A stretch of 64,000 bases of DNA from Winogradskyella aurantia (GCF_002266855.1 NZ_NGJN01000007.1:62001-126000); one strand, 5' to 3'. Positions 53,945 to 63,285 are shown, numbered from the stretch's first letter. Numbers and translations: made by a program. Notes: generated by a model from the letters alone, not told the origin.

Positions 53945-54838
53945 ATGAAGGCATATATTTTTCCTGGCCAAGGTGCCCAGTTCCCGGGAATGGGGTTAGA
54001 TTTATATGAAAAATCCGATTTGGCCAAAGAGCTCTTTGAAAAGGCCAATGATATTTTAGGGTTTTCTATTACAGATATTATGTTTGAGGGTTCAGCGGAA
54101 GACCTAAAACAAACTAAAGTTACTCAACCAGCTATCTTTTTACATTCGGTTATACTAGCCAAAACTTTGGGTCATAACTTTAAGGCAGATATGGTCGCGG
54201 GTCATTCACTCGGTGAATTTTCAGCCCTAGTTGCGACGAGCGGACTTAACTTTGAGGACGGTTTAAAGTTAGTATCCCAACGCGCTCTGGCCATGCAAAA
54301 AGCATGCGAACTACAACCAAGCACTATGGCCGCTGTTTTAGGATTAGATGATGATATTGTTGAAAAAGTTTGCGCTATGACCGAAGGAGTTGTAGTTGCC
54401 GCTAATTATAATTGCCCTGGACAACTGGTTATCTCTGGAGAAATTGACGCTGTTAACAAAGCTTGTGAAACCCTGAAGGAAGAAGGCGCAAGACGGGCTT
54501 TGGTCTTACCTGTAGGTGGTGCATTTCATTCACCTTTAATGGAACCTGCCAAAGAAGAGTTGGCAAATGCTATTGAAAACACCTCATTCAATGCACCAAG
54601 CTGTCCTATCTATCAGAATGTTACAGCTTCAGCAGTTACAGACGAAAATGAGATTAAAGCCAATTTAATTTCGCAATTAACGGCACCCGTAAGATGGACA
54701 CAGTCTGTGCAGCAAATGGTTGAAGATGGTGCAACACATTTCATTGAAGTTGGCCCTGGAAAAGTTCTGCAAGGCCTTGTTAAAAAGATATATAGAGAGG
54801 CAGAGGTATCTTCTGCTGTATTTGAACTTAATGCCTAA
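53945..54838 (+). CDS. fabD: malonyl-CoA:ACP transacylase
   Basis: FabD loads malonyl groups onto acyl carrier protein for fatty-acid elongation. The 297-residue protein has the start KAYIFPGQGAQFPGMG, the catalytic Ser in VAGHSLGEFSALVA (about residue 90), the Arg in LVSQRALAMQKAC and the His in GGAFHSPLMEPAKEEL. All are as expected. It is directly followed by lspA (two bases between the stop and the TTG start), so the two are one transcript. Confidence 0.96.
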   Translation: MKAYIFPGQGAQFPGMGLDLYEKSDLAKELFEKANDILGFSITDIMFEGSAEDLKQTKVTQPAIFLHSVILAKTLGHNFKADMVAGHSLGEFSALVATSGLNFEDGLKLVSQRALAMQKACELQPSTMAAVLGLDDDIVEKVCAMTEGVVVAANYNCPGQLVISGEIDAVNKACETLKEEGARRALVLPVGGAFHSPLMEPAKEELANAIENTSFNAPSCPIYQNVTASAVTDENEIKANLISQLTAPVRWTQSVQQMVEDGATHFIEVGPGKVLQGLVKKIYREAEVSSAVFELNA

Positions 54839-54840
54839 AA

Positions 54841-55359
54841 TTGCTCCAATTGAATAGAAATTTATTTATTGTCCTGCTTATCGTTGTCAACATAGCCGTT
54901 GATCAAATCTCAAAAGTACTAGTTCGTGCCAATTTTGAATATGGTGAAATTAAATCTTTAATTGGGGATAAATTCATTATGCAATATGTTGAAAACAAGG
55001 GTGCTTTTTTAGGTATGGGAAGCGATATGAACGATTCCCTTAAACTTATATTTCTACTTATCCTGCCTGTTGTGGTTCTTGGGTATGTAGTTTACTATAT
55101 TATCACGAACAAAGATTTAGACCGTACTAGCCTTATCGCTTTTAGTTGTATCGCTGGTGGTGGCATTGCAAACGTGTTTGACCGGATAACCAGAGGTGAG
55201 GTTACCGACTTCTTTTTTATAAACCTTGGTGGAGTCTTTAAAACAGGCATATTCAACTTTGCAGACCTTTCTGTAACCACAGGTATGGTCCTACTACTTT
55301 TAGCTGGACTATTTAATAACAGAAAGAAAAAGTCTAATGAAGCCTCAATGCCTTCTTAA
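54841..55359 (+). CDS. lspA: lipoprotein signal peptidase
   Basis: LspA cleaves the signal peptide of diacylated prolipoproteins in the inner membrane. The 172-residue protein has four spans and the conserved VDQISKVLV, VENKGAFLGMG, the catalytic Asp in AGGGIANVFDRITRGEVTDF and the second in FNFADLSVTTG. The start is a TTG at 54841 (LQLNRNLFIVLLIV), two bases after fabD; there is no ATG that keeps the first span. It ends with the stop codon of a convergent small gene (4-base overlap). Confidence 0.95.
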   Translation: MLQLNRNLFIVLLIVVNIAVDQISKVLVRANFEYGEIKSLIGDKFIMQYVENKGAFLGMGSDMNDSLKLIFLLILPVVVLGYVVYYIITNKDLDRTSLIAFSCIAGGGIANVFDRITRGEVTDFFFINLGGVFKTGIFNFADLSVTTGMVLLLLAGLFNNRKKKSNEASMPS

Positions 55360-55547
55360 CGGGCAATTTGGCAATCTTTACAATCCTTAACTTCACCATA
55401 ATACGTTTCACGATACTTATGGAGGGTCTTAACAGGAATAGTCAGGAAATGTTTTTTGATATAGGTAACATTTGTATATAATTTACCCATTTTTGGAGAA
55501 AATCGCTTTTCAGTGCGTGTTTGCCTTTTAATCTGTATCAATTTCAT
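55356..55547 (-). CDS. small 63-residue basic protein with C-terminal CxxC
   Basis: From the ATG at 55547 the protein has 63 residues and starts MKLIQIKRQTRTEKRFSPK. It is strongly basic, with a C-terminal YYGEVKDCKDCQIAR that contains a CxxC pair. I recognise no family. The frame continues 18 codons upstream to a possible alternative start, but the ATG gives the best N-terminus. It shares its stop codon region with lspA on the other strand. Confidence 0.6.
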   Translation of the reverse strand: MKLIQIKRQTRTEKRFSPKMGKLYTNVTYIKKHFLTIPVKTLHKYRETYYGEVKDCKDCQIAR

Positions 55548-55673
55548 TGTAATTCCGTTTGCATTAACTACAAAAGAACAAAGATGCACATTAAATGACA
55601 AGTATGGAGTGTTAAATTATTGTTAATCAAAAATATAATCCACAGATTATCAACGTGAAAGACTCTTGTTTGG

Positions 55674-56696
55674 TTAAATTTTATTCCTAATACGTTGCTC
55701 CCACTTCCAAGCCGAGGACATAGCATCATCTAGTGATAATTCTGTTTTCCACCCTAGAATTTTTTCCGCTTTTGAAGTCTCGGCATAGGCCGCAGTAATA
55801 TCGCCTTCGCGCCTTTCAACAATTTTATAATTAAGTTTTTCTCCAGTAACCTTTTCAAAGGATTGTATGGCCTCAAGTACAGAGCTTCCTTTTCCTGTAC
55901 CTAAATTAAAGATTTCAAAATTTGATTGGTTCTTGTTTTCAATCAGCCGTTGAAGGGCAACAACATGAGCTTTTGCCAAATCCACGACATGTATATAATC
56001 TCTTATACAGGTTCCATCTGGTGTTGGGTAATCACCACCAAAAACAGATAGCTGCTCTCGGAGACCTATCGCCGTTTGTGTAATATATGGTACTAAGTTC
56101 TGTGGAATGCCTATGGGCAGCTCGCCAATTCGGGCACTATGATGTGCACCTATAGGATTAAAATACCGAAGGGCTACACATTTTAAATTAGAATTCACCT
56201 TACAAGTATCTCCAATAATCTCTTCGCCTATTTGCTTAGTGTTTCCATATGGTGACTCCGCAGGTTTAACTGGAGCATCTTCGGTAATGGGTAATTTATC
56301 GGCTTGACCGTAAACCGTACAAGACGAACTAAAAATAAAGTTCTTTTGGTTTAACCCCTCCAGTTCTTGCAAGATGTATACCAAGGTATTTATATTATTT
56401 TCATAATACATCAAGGGGTTTTGTACACTTTCCCCAACAGCTTTACTCGCCGCAAAATGAATGATGCCCGCTATATCTGGATGTTTTTTAAAAACACCCC
56501 GTACATCTTGTTTATGCTTTAAATCTAACTTTTCAAAATGAGGTCGCTTTCCGGTTATAGCTTGAATCCCATCTAAAACTTCTATCGATGAGTTACTGAG
56601 GTTATCAATAATAAGGACGTCGTACCCTTCATTTTGTAATTCTACAGCCGTGTGAGAGCCGATATAACCTAAACCTCCTGTTACTAATATTTTCAT
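55674..56696 (-). CDS. galE: UDP-glucose 4-epimerase
   Basis: GalE interconverts UDP-glucose and UDP-galactose. The 340-residue protein has the NAD-binding start LVTGGLGYIGSHTAVELQ, the SSSCTVYG segment, YGNTK (the YxxxK catalytic pair) and the C-terminal FNLGTGKGSSVLEAI with the KTELSLDDAMSSAW end. It begins immediately after the stop codon of the DegT aminotransferase (no gap), which suggests both act in nucleotide-sugar or surface-glycan synthesis. Confidence 0.95.
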   Translation of the reverse strand: MKILVTGGLGYIGSHTAVELQNEGYDVLIIDNLSNSSIEVLDGIQAITGKRPHFEKLDLKHKQDVRGVFKKHPDIAGIIHFAASKAVGESVQNPLMYYENNINTLVYILQELEGLNQKNFIFSSSCTVYGQADKLPITEDAPVKPAESPYGNTKQIGEEIIGDTCKVNSNLKCVALRYFNPIGAHHSARIGELPIGIPQNLVPYITQTAIGLREQLSVFGGDYPTPDGTCIRDYIHVVDLAKAHVVALQRLIENKNQSNFEIFNLGTGKGSSVLEAIQSFEKVTGEKLNYKIVERREGDITAAYAETSKAEKILGWKTELSLDDAMSSAWKWEQRIRNKI

Positions 56697-57851
56697 TTAA
56701 GAATTAATAAAGTTAAGAACTGTAGTGGTAATATATGCTATTTGTTCATCATCCAACTCTGTGTGCATGGGCAATGATATCACTGAATCAATGAGGGCAT
56801 TGGTCACCTTAAAATCGTCTTCGTTGTACCGACTGTCTTTATAAGCCTTTTGTTTGTGCAATGGAATGGGGTAATAAACACCACATGGAATTCCTTTTTC
56901 ATTTAAATGGTCTACCAAGGCATCTCTATCGACATCATTTAAATTTAACGTGTATTGGTGAAACACGTGGCAGTCACAAGTATCACAAATCCCATCGCAT
57001 TGTGATAAGCCACTAGGTGTAGTAATTTTAGGGTGATTCTTAAAAGCCTCATTGTATTTTCGCGCTGCATCTCGTCTTGCATTATTATAGCTATCCAAGT
57101 GGGGGAGCTTAGCGTCCAATACAGCTGCTTGTATAGCATCAAGTCTAGAATTTACACCCACCACATCATGGTGGTAACGCTTGTACATCCCATGATTTAC
57201 AATACCTCTAATAGTGTGTGCCAAATCATCATCATTAGTAAAAATAGCACCTCCATCACCATAACAGCCAAGGTTTTTGGATGGAAAAAATGAAGTAGAG
57301 GCCACGTGACCAATAACTCCGGTCTTAGTCTTTGAGCCATCTTTATGGGTATAATTAGCGCCTATCCCCTGTGCATTATCCTCAATGACATATAAGTTAT
57401 GTGCTTTTGCCAATTCCATTATTTCGTCCATATTGGCTGCCAAGCCAAAAAGATGAACGGGCACAATGGCCTTTGTTTTTGGAGTAATGGCTTTTTTGAC
57501 CGCATCCACGTCTATATTAAATGTAATTGGGTCTACGTCTACTAAAACAGGTGTTAATTTTAGAAGTGCGATTACCTCTACAGTAGCAGCAAATGTAAAA
57601 TCCGCGGTAATGACCTCATCACCTTGCTCTAAGCCAAGTCCCATCATCGCAATCTGCAATGCGTCTGTACCGTTAGCACAAGGAATAACATGTTTTACAT
57701 CTAGATAATCTTCAAGATTTTTTTGAAACTGATGAACCTTAGGCCCATTTATAAAGGCTGCATTGTCTACCACCTCTTGAATTGAAGGGTCAACAATGTC
57801 TTTTATTTTAGAATATTGACCTTGTAGGTCAACCATTTGAATTTTTTTCAT
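56697..57851 (-). CDS. DegT/DnrJ/EryC1-type sugar aminotransferase with Cys-rich insert
   Basis: The 384-residue PLP enzyme has CANGTDALQIAMMGLGLEQG, the segment VIEDNAQGIGANY, and the PLP lysine in STSFFPSKNLGCYGDGGA. It transfers an amino group to a keto-sugar nucleotide (for example C3 or C4), with product unknown. Between about residues 287 and 305 it has a segment with CDGICDTCDCHVFHQY, i.e. four cysteines in ten residues before the HQYTLNL strand; homologues I remember have zero to one Cys there. It has galE right after it and diverges from waaA across about 120 bases. Confidence 0.9.
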   Translation of the reverse strand: MKKIQMVDLQGQYSKIKDIVDPSIQEVVDNAAFINGPKVHQFQKNLEDYLDVKHVIPCANGTDALQIAMMGLGLEQGDEVITADFTFAATVEVIALLKLTPVLVDVDPITFNIDVDAVKKAITPKTKAIVPVHLFGLAANMDEIMELAKAHNLYVIEDNAQGIGANYTHKDGSKTKTGVIGHVASTSFFPSKNLGCYGDGGAIFTNDDDLAHTIRGIVNHGMYKRYHHDVVGVNSRLDAIQAAVLDAKLPHLDSYNNARRDAARKYNEAFKNHPKITTPSGLSQCDGICDTCDCHVFHQYTLNLNDVDRDALVDHLNEKGIPCGVYYPIPLHKQKAYKDSRYNEDDFKVTNALIDSVISLPMHTELDDEQIAYITTTVLNFINS

Positions 57852-57970
57852 TCTGAAGATTATATTATTAGTAAATCGTTCCGGTTAGGTCCTAAGCGAA
57901 AATACAAAATTGTAACGGCTATGCCAATGCAATTAATTGAAAGAAATGTATTTTAGCATAAATCAAAAGT

Positions 57971-59209
57971 TTGAGACTATTCTATTCCATAGGAATTTAT
58001 TTGGCCAGCTCTATTATAAAGGTTTTAGCGCTATTTAACCGTAAATTAAAAATTGGAGTAGTAGGACGTAAACAAACCTTCATAAGACTTGCAGATTCCG
58101 TAAAACCCTCTGATAAGGTATTTTGGTTTCATTGCGCCTCCTTGGGAGAATATGAGCAAGGCCTACCAGTGTTTAAAGCCCTAAAGACAAAATATCCCAA
58201 TTACAAAATAGTCCTCTCCTTTTTCTCCCCTTCTGGATATGAAGTAAGAAAAAATACTGATTTGGCAGATACGGTTGTATATCTGCCGTTAGACACAAAA
58301 GCTAATGCCAACCGCTTTTTAGACCTGGTTCATCCAGATTATATCATATTTGTGAAGTACGAAATTTGGCCAAATTTTCTTCTTGAAATGAAAAAAAGAC
58401 GGCTTAAGGCTATTTTGATATCGGCAGTATTTAGAGAGAACCAAAGTTTCTTTAAATGGTATGGCTCTTTAATGCGGGCTGCACTCACTGCTTTTGACCA
58501 TATTTTTGTGCAGGATGAAAATTCGAAAACCTTACTTCAACAAATTAATTACCATAAAACTACCATTTCGGGCGATACACGTTTTGATCGCGTGCTAAGT
58601 CAGCTCAACCAAGATAATGCCGTAAGGTTTATCGAAAATTTTATTGATGGGAAAACCTGCATTGTGTTTGGCAGTACTTGGCCTAAAGATGACGCACTTT
58701 TTATGAACTTCATTAATCGTAATAACGATGAGAATTTAAAATTCATAATTGCGCCCCATGACCTAAAGGCGAACTATATTACCGCGATTAAATCACAATT
58801 AAATGATAGTACTATCAGTTACTCTGATAGGCATGAGGATGAAAAACTAGCAAAAGCTAAAGTATTTATTTTAGATACTATTGGCTATTTGAATAAGGTT
58901 TATAGCTATGCCCAAATTGCATATGTTGGCGGTGCCGCAGGAACTACAGGTCTACATAATGTTCTAGAACCTGCAGTATTTGGCATTCCTGTCATAATAG
59001 GCAAAAACTACGATAAATTTCCAGAGGCTAAATCACTTGTTAAACTCGGTGGGATTACATCAGTAGCTAGTGCAGTTGAGTTTGAGTTTGCCATCTCTGA
59101 ATTACTTTCAAATAAGCCAAAACTCAGGAAACAAGGGGCTATCAATAGCGATTTTATTGCAAAAAATAGGGGCGCCGTAGTCCAAATCGTTGATTATATC
59201 CGTATATAA
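57971..59209 (+). CDS. waaA: 3-deoxy-D-manno-octulosonic acid transferase
   Basis: WaaA adds Kdo to lipid A, a step of the LPS core. The 412-residue protein has an N-terminal membrane-anchor helix, then WFHCASLGEYEQGLPVFKALK with the catalytic Glu in GEYEQG, VKYEIWPNFLLEMKKR, and FGSTWPKDD. The C-terminal half has VGGAAGTTGLHNVLEPAVFGIPVIIG. The start is TTG (57971); an in-frame stop lies four codons upstream and no ATG gives the N-terminus. It diverges from the DegT/galE pair. Confidence 0.95.
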   Translation: MRLFYSIGIYLASSIIKVLALFNRKLKIGVVGRKQTFIRLADSVKPSDKVFWFHCASLGEYEQGLPVFKALKTKYPNYKIVLSFFSPSGYEVRKNTDLADTVVYLPLDTKANANRFLDLVHPDYIIFVKYEIWPNFLLEMKKRRLKAILISAVFRENQSFFKWYGSLMRAALTAFDHIFVQDENSKTLLQQINYHKTTISGDTRFDRVLSQLNQDNAVRFIENFIDGKTCIVFGSTWPKDDALFMNFINRNNDENLKFIIAPHDLKANYITAIKSQLNDSTISYSDRHEDEKLAKAKVFILDTIGYLNKVYSYAQIAYVGGAAGTTGLHNVLEPAVFGIPVIIGKNYDKFPEAKSLVKLGGITSVASAVEFEFAISELLSNKPKLRKQGAINSDFIAKNRGAVVQIVDYIRI

Positions 59210-59299
59210 CACAGCTGAAAATCTAGAAATACTGAAAATTTAAAATTTTCATTGAGTTAGTATTTTCATATTTTAACAATTAACACTAAAACTATTAGA

Positions 59300-59680
59300 A
59301 TGAAAAGAATTGTATTAAGTTTAGCAATGATAGCTGTACTAGGATTATCATTTACATCTTGTAGAGAAACAAAAGAAAAAACCGAAGACGCTGTTGAGGA
59401 AGCTACAAACGCTGCAGAAGAAGCCACTGAAGATGCTGCTGACGCCGTAGAAGATGCTACCAAGGACGCTGCAGAAGCGGCAGAAGACGCTGTGGATAGC
59501 GCCACCGACGCGGCTAATGACGCTGTAGACAGCGTTAAAGAAGGTGCTGAGGATATGGCTAATGATGTTAAAGATGCCGCGAATGACGCTGTAGATAAGG
59601 CAACAGAAGCTGGCCAGAAAGCAATGGAAGATGCTAAAAAAGCTGGTAATGATGCTGTTGACCAAATGAAAGAAAACTAA
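59300..59680 (+). CDS. Ala/Asp/Glu-rich repeat lipoprotein
   Basis: The 126-residue protein has a lipoprotein signal (MKRIVLSLAMIAVLGLSFTSC). The mature part, about 105 residues, is nearly all Ala, Glu, Asp, Lys and Thr in an 11-residue-like pattern (EEATEDAADAVEDATKDA, DAANDAVDSVKEG, DAANDAVDKATEAG). It is acidic, with regular hydrophobic Ala/Val faces, so an amphipathic helix or apolipoprotein/LEA-like rod is likely. It has no known domain. Such proteins may stabilise the envelope. It is a single gene with a terminator. Confidence 0.75.
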   Translation: MKRIVLSLAMIAVLGLSFTSCRETKEKTEDAVEEATNAAEEATEDAADAVEDATKDAAEAAEDAVDSATDAANDAVDSVKEGAEDMANDVKDAANDAVDKATEAGQKAMEDAKKAGNDAVDQMKEN

Positions 59681-59702
59681 GAACTCTAGTTTCTTTGAAG
59701 AT

Positions 59703-59731
59703 AAAGCCTGGTGTAAGCCGGGCTTTTTTTA
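59703..59731 (+). terminator. terminator after the repeat lipoprotein gene
   Basis: AAGCCTGG (59704-59711) pairs with CCGGGCTT (59718-59725), with one G-T pair, followed by T8. Confidence 0.85.
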
Positions 59732-59732
59732 T

Positions 59733-60734
59733 TTAGTTTACTGTTGATTCTTCCAACTTTAATTCACTTGGAATAACTAAAGTCATAAATTGGTGGTCTT
59801 CACTTTTAAAGCTATCCAAAAGAGTTTTCATGGATTGTTGCCCAATATCAAATGCCTTTTGGTGTATAATGGAGATTCTAGGACTAGAAAGCATTGGTGT
59901 TTTATCATAGCCGAACCCAATCACAGACAAATCTTCCGGTACTAAACGCCCTAACTTCTTGGCCATATTTATAGCAACAATACCTGTGATATGATCTATT
60001 GAAATTACGGCATCAATTTTTGGATGATCATTTAAATATCTAAAGACCTCTTCTTCTACATTTTCAACATTTCCCAACTTCAGGACATTACTTTGCAAGC
60101 CATGCTCTTCAATAACTTTATTGTAGCCTTTAATTCGCAGTTTGCCAACGCTTAACTCCTCTATATTGCTTATCAATAGAATATTAGATCTCTCCTCTTT
60201 TTCAATAAGAAACTTTGTAGCTTCGTACACGGATTGAAAATCATTAACAATAACCTTATCACACTCTATATCCTGTATAACACGGTCAAATAACAAGATT
60301 GGGATTCTATTTTCCAATACTCTTGCAAAATGCTTAAACTCAGACCGTACTTGACTTTCGCGGGCCACAGCGATAATGAATCCATCGACACTCCCGTTAG
60401 ACAACAATTCTAGACTACGCTTTTCCTTAGAAAGCAGCTCATCTGAAAGACAGACTAGTATATCATAATCATGTTTTGTAGCGGCTGTTTCAATGCCATG
60501 TAATACCTCAGCAAAAAAAGGATTAGTAACCGTAGGCAAAATAACGCCAATAGTTTTAGTTTTATTGGTTTTAAGTTGTTGGGCTATTCTGTTGGGTTTG
60601 TAATTGAGTTTAGCCGCTAACTCATTAACGCGTTTCTTTGTCTGCTCACTGATTTCATGACTGTCATTTAAGGCCTTTGATACCGTTGATACGGAGATGT
60701 TTAATAACTTGGCTAATTCCTTGAGGGTGGTCAT
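59733..60734 (-). CDS. LacI-family transcriptional regulator
   Basis: The 333-residue protein has the N-terminal DNA-binding helix-turn-helix and hinge (TLKELAKLLNISVSTVSKALND, NYKPNRIAQQLKT), then a periplasmic-binding-like sensor domain (TIGVILPTVTNPFFAEVLHGIE to the C-terminus). It lies downstream of the secreted carbohydrate-binding protein and GH17 genes on the same strand, across a terminator, so it is likely the local repressor or activator of glucan use. The inducer is unknown. Confidence 0.93.
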   Translation of the reverse strand: MTTLKELAKLLNISVSTVSKALNDSHEISEQTKKRVNELAAKLNYKPNRIAQQLKTNKTKTIGVILPTVTNPFFAEVLHGIETAATKHDYDILVCLSDELLSKEKRSLELLSNGSVDGFIIAVARESQVRSEFKHFARVLENRIPILLFDRVIQDIECDKVIVNDFQSVYEATKFLIEKEERSNILLISNIEELSVGKLRIKGYNKVIEEHGLQSNVLKLGNVENVEEEVFRYLNDHPKIDAVISIDHITGIVAINMAKKLGRLVPEDLSVIGFGYDKTPMLSSPRISIIHQKAFDIGQQSMKTLLDSFKSEDHQFMTLVIPSELKLEESTVN

Positions 60735-60752
60735 ATCAATTTAATTTATATC

Positions 60753-60785
60753 AAAAAAAAGGGCGTATTAAAAATACACCCTTTT
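60753..60785 (-). terminator. terminator after the T9SS carbohydrate-binding protein gene
   Basis: AAAGGGCGTAT (60758-60768) pairs with ATACACCCTTT (60774-60784) with one mismatch, followed by T8 on the minus strand. Confidence 0.75.
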
Positions 60786-60809
60786 ATAAACTTATGCTAA
60801 AATGCGGTT

Positions 60810-62237
60810 TTAGTTTTTAACTAATTTAACCGTTCTAGTGCCATTGGCAGAAGTTAACTTTGCCAAGTAGATTCCATCTCTTAAATCTGAGGCGTTAATT
60901 TCAACCTCACTTGAGTTCGGTGCAATTCTAATGACTTCTTTTCCTAGAATATCAAACACTACAACCGTACTTAAATTCTGATCATTAGACGTTTTAATTA
61001 CCCATCTGTCTGATGTTGGATTCGGAGCCACGCTGAAATCAGTCAACTCGAAACTATCAGCACTTAGGGTGTTTGTAGTACTAAAGAAAATATTATCGAA
61101 GAATACTTCTCCATTACCATCAAATTTCCATTGGAATATGTCATTCAAATCATAATTTGCATTAGCCGGCATAAAGTCTAAGAAATGCTGTAATGGAATA
61201 AAGACGCTTTGCCATGAATTTGTCACAATAGCTGCGTCAGGCGTTGCTCCGCCAAATCTAAATCTTGGCTCTGTTGGATCACCGCCACCTATTCCAGCAG
61301 TTGCATCAATCAAGAAGAAATTGAATTCAGTAGTAGTGGTAGCATAGTAGTTCAAATGAACGAACTGGTATCCCCCAGCAACTAAATCTACCGGATCCCA
61401 TTGTGCCCCATAGAAAAAGAATCCTGAACCATCAATACGTCCAGCATTATTACCGTTCCCCTCAATGTCAACTTCTGTAATGGTAGCACCACCAGAAAAT
61501 GCATTAAAATTAAAATTTGTTACTGTAGACCCAGGAAGACCACTATACACGTATAAATCTGTTCCTGTTGACCCAATCTCAGGAGCATCTGTCGTTGGAC
61601 CTGCTGGAGGAGGACATGCTGGACAATCAGGTCCACCGCAGTCTACACCAGTTTCTTGACCATTTTGGATTCCATCATCACATGTTGATGTTGCAGCATC
61701 GACTATGATTGAAACATTGTCGATATTTGCAGAAACACTACAACCAGCATCACCACCACAAACTGCTTCGATGAGAACTGAGACACCGTTACTTACATCA
61801 GTACCAGGAGCAATAGTATAGGTACCACTAAATGTTGTCCAAGTGCCAGATAATGATGGGGCAGGATTGAATACATGAGTAAATGAGGCGCCGCCGGCAC
61901 CCTCACCAAATAACAATACATTAAACACGCCTCCAGGGGGTACAACCGTCCCTATATGGTCAAAGGAAACTGTTATATCGTCTCCTGCAGCCACACTACC
62001 AGCACCAATGGCTTCTTGTTTAAAAGCGGGATTACTTGGACCACCAGTTTCTAGCTTACCAGACCATGTACCACCATTAGCAATAGTATTGTCAATTGAC
62101 ACAGTGCCACCATTTTGAAACAATAGCCATCCGGTGTCATCTCCTGTTTCAAAATCGCCATTTATTGCTATTTCTGTTTGAGAAAAAGACACTAAGGTCA
62201 TCGCAAACATAAAAATCGATAAAGTAATTTTTTTCAT
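60810..62237 (-). CDS. secreted carbohydrate-binding-like protein with T9SS sorting domain
   Basis: The 475-residue protein has a signal peptide (1-19). Residues about 20-175 look like a CBM4/9-type or CBM-like jelly roll (EIAINGDFETGDDTGWLLF, TVSFDHIG, TWTTFSGTYTIAPGT, ANIDNVSI). A Cys-rich linker (CDDGIQNGQETGVDCGG) leads to a second beta domain (about 215-390, ending WKFDGNGEVFFDNIFF). The last 75 residues are a T9SS type A domain (FSVAPNPTSDRWVIKT, VFDILGKEVIRI, LRDGIYLAKLT, KLVKN). No catalytic residues are visible. With GH17 next to it, it is probably a surface glucan-binding protein. Confidence 0.8.
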   Translation of the reverse strand: MKKITLSIFMFAMTLVSFSQTEIAINGDFETGDDTGWLLFQNGGTVSIDNTIANGGTWSGKLETGGPSNPAFKQEAIGAGSVAAGDDITVSFDHIGTVVPPGGVFNVLLFGEGAGGASFTHVFNPAPSLSGTWTTFSGTYTIAPGTDVSNGVSVLIEAVCGGDAGCSVSANIDNVSIIVDAATSTCDDGIQNGQETGVDCGGPDCPACPPPAGPTTDAPEIGSTGTDLYVYSGLPGSTVTNFNFNAFSGGATITEVDIEGNGNNAGRIDGSGFFFYGAQWDPVDLVAGGYQFVHLNYYATTTTEFNFFLIDATAGIGGGDPTEPRFRFGGATPDAAIVTNSWQSVFIPLQHFLDFMPANANYDLNDIFQWKFDGNGEVFFDNIFFSTTNTLSADSFELTDFSVAPNPTSDRWVIKTSNDQNLSTVVVFDILGKEVIRIAPNSSEVEINASDLRDGIYLAKLTSANGTRTVKLVKN

Positions 62238-62367
62238 AAATTGTTGTTTTTAATTAATATTTGGCTCAATATACAGATTTTATCATAGAACTAGCAGCTC
62301 TACACCACTACACCACCTATACATTAGCGGTGTTTACGTTAAAATTTAAGTTTCTATGAATCGTTTT

Positions 62368-63285
62368 CTAGTATTTTAACTTTTCATCCTTATCCCAAAT
62401 CCCCCAATAGGCACCCACATCACCTTCATCACCAACTTTCCAGGATTCATCAAAAGAAGAGAAGTAAAAACAATCAATATCTGCCTTTTGACACCAAAGT
62501 TGGGTATTGATAAAGTACTTCAAAAAGTTTTCATCAGACGGTTGAGCCGCTCCTAAATTTTCACCTTTACTTGGCCATCCTGTTTCAGAAATAATCACTT
62601 TTTTTCCTTTCGCTGCTTGTAATACCTGACCATACATTTGTTGCATATGTGCCAAGGCATAATCTATATGACAGCTTTCCCAAAAAGGGTAACAATTAGT
62701 AAGTATCACATCACAGAGCTCCGTTAAATCAGGATGCACAGAAAACTCATAATACGCGTCTACATAACTTACTGGAATCTCAGCAGGTATAGCAGCTCTA
62801 ACTTCACGAATATGTTCTTTTAATTCTTCTAAAGGGATGTCATTTCTATACAATACTTCGTTTCCTACTGCAGCGATATCGACTAGTCCTTTATTCGCCA
62901 AATCTATCAACGCATCAAGTTCTTGTCTATTTTTTTCTCTGTCATCTCCAATCCAAGCACCTACTAGGGTCTTAATTCCCAATTCTTTTGCCACTTTTGG
63001 CACAAACTCATTACCTTCAATACACGAAAAAGAGCGAATCCACTTGGTGTGTGGTTTTAATATTTTCATTCGTCTCATGACCTGAGCCTCTGTGATATTA
63101 TCACCGGGTTGCTGACCATCTTCATACATACTAAAGCAAAGACCAGACATGCCCCCTTTAACTATTTTACGAAAAAGCTTTACGAGCTCATTTCTTGATA
63201 GTCCTTTGGTATGATTATGTTCATCCAGAGAAGCTAAGAATTTTTTATACTCCTCGGTTAATAAATTTTCCTTTCTGTAAGACAT
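62368..63285 (-). CDS. glycoside hydrolase family 17 beta-1,3-glucanase-like
   Basis: The 305-residue protein is a GH17 (beta/alpha)8 barrel. The acid/base Glu is in AAVGNEVLYRNDIP and the nucleophile Glu in IISETGWPSKGENLGAA, a family signature. The C-terminal FYFSSFDESWKVGDEGDVGAYWGIWD also matches. There is no signal peptide, so it may act in the cytoplasm or periplasm on oligosaccharides. The substrate is probably beta-1,3-glucan (laminarin-type), by family and context. It is 131 bases upstream of the T9SS binding protein gene and downstream of a sugar transporter gene. Confidence 0.9.
   Translation of the reverse strand: MSYRKENLLTEEYKKFLASLDEHNHTKGLSRNELVKLFRKIVKGGMSGLCFSMYEDGQQPGDNITEAQVMRRMKILKPHTKWIRSFSCIEGNEFVPKVAKELGIKTLVGAWIGDDREKNRQELDALIDLANKGLVDIAAVGNEVLYRNDIPLEELKEHIREVRAAIPAEIPVSYVDAYYEFSVHPDLTELCDVILTNCYPFWESCHIDYALAHMQQMYGQVLQAAKGKKVIISETGWPSKGENLGAAQPSDENFLKYFINTQLWCQKADIDCFYFSSFDESWKVGDEGDVGAYWGIWDKDEKLKY

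Noticed and set aside
59266-59665. Long Ser/Ala-rich and Phe/Ser-rich frames on the minus strand
   Set aside because: They are mirror frames of the Ala/Asp/Glu-rich lipoprotein, caused by its biased codons.
62301-62316. Tandem TACACCAC repeat before the T9SS binding protein gene
   Set aside because: Only two 8-base units; may be chance, with no known regulator motif.
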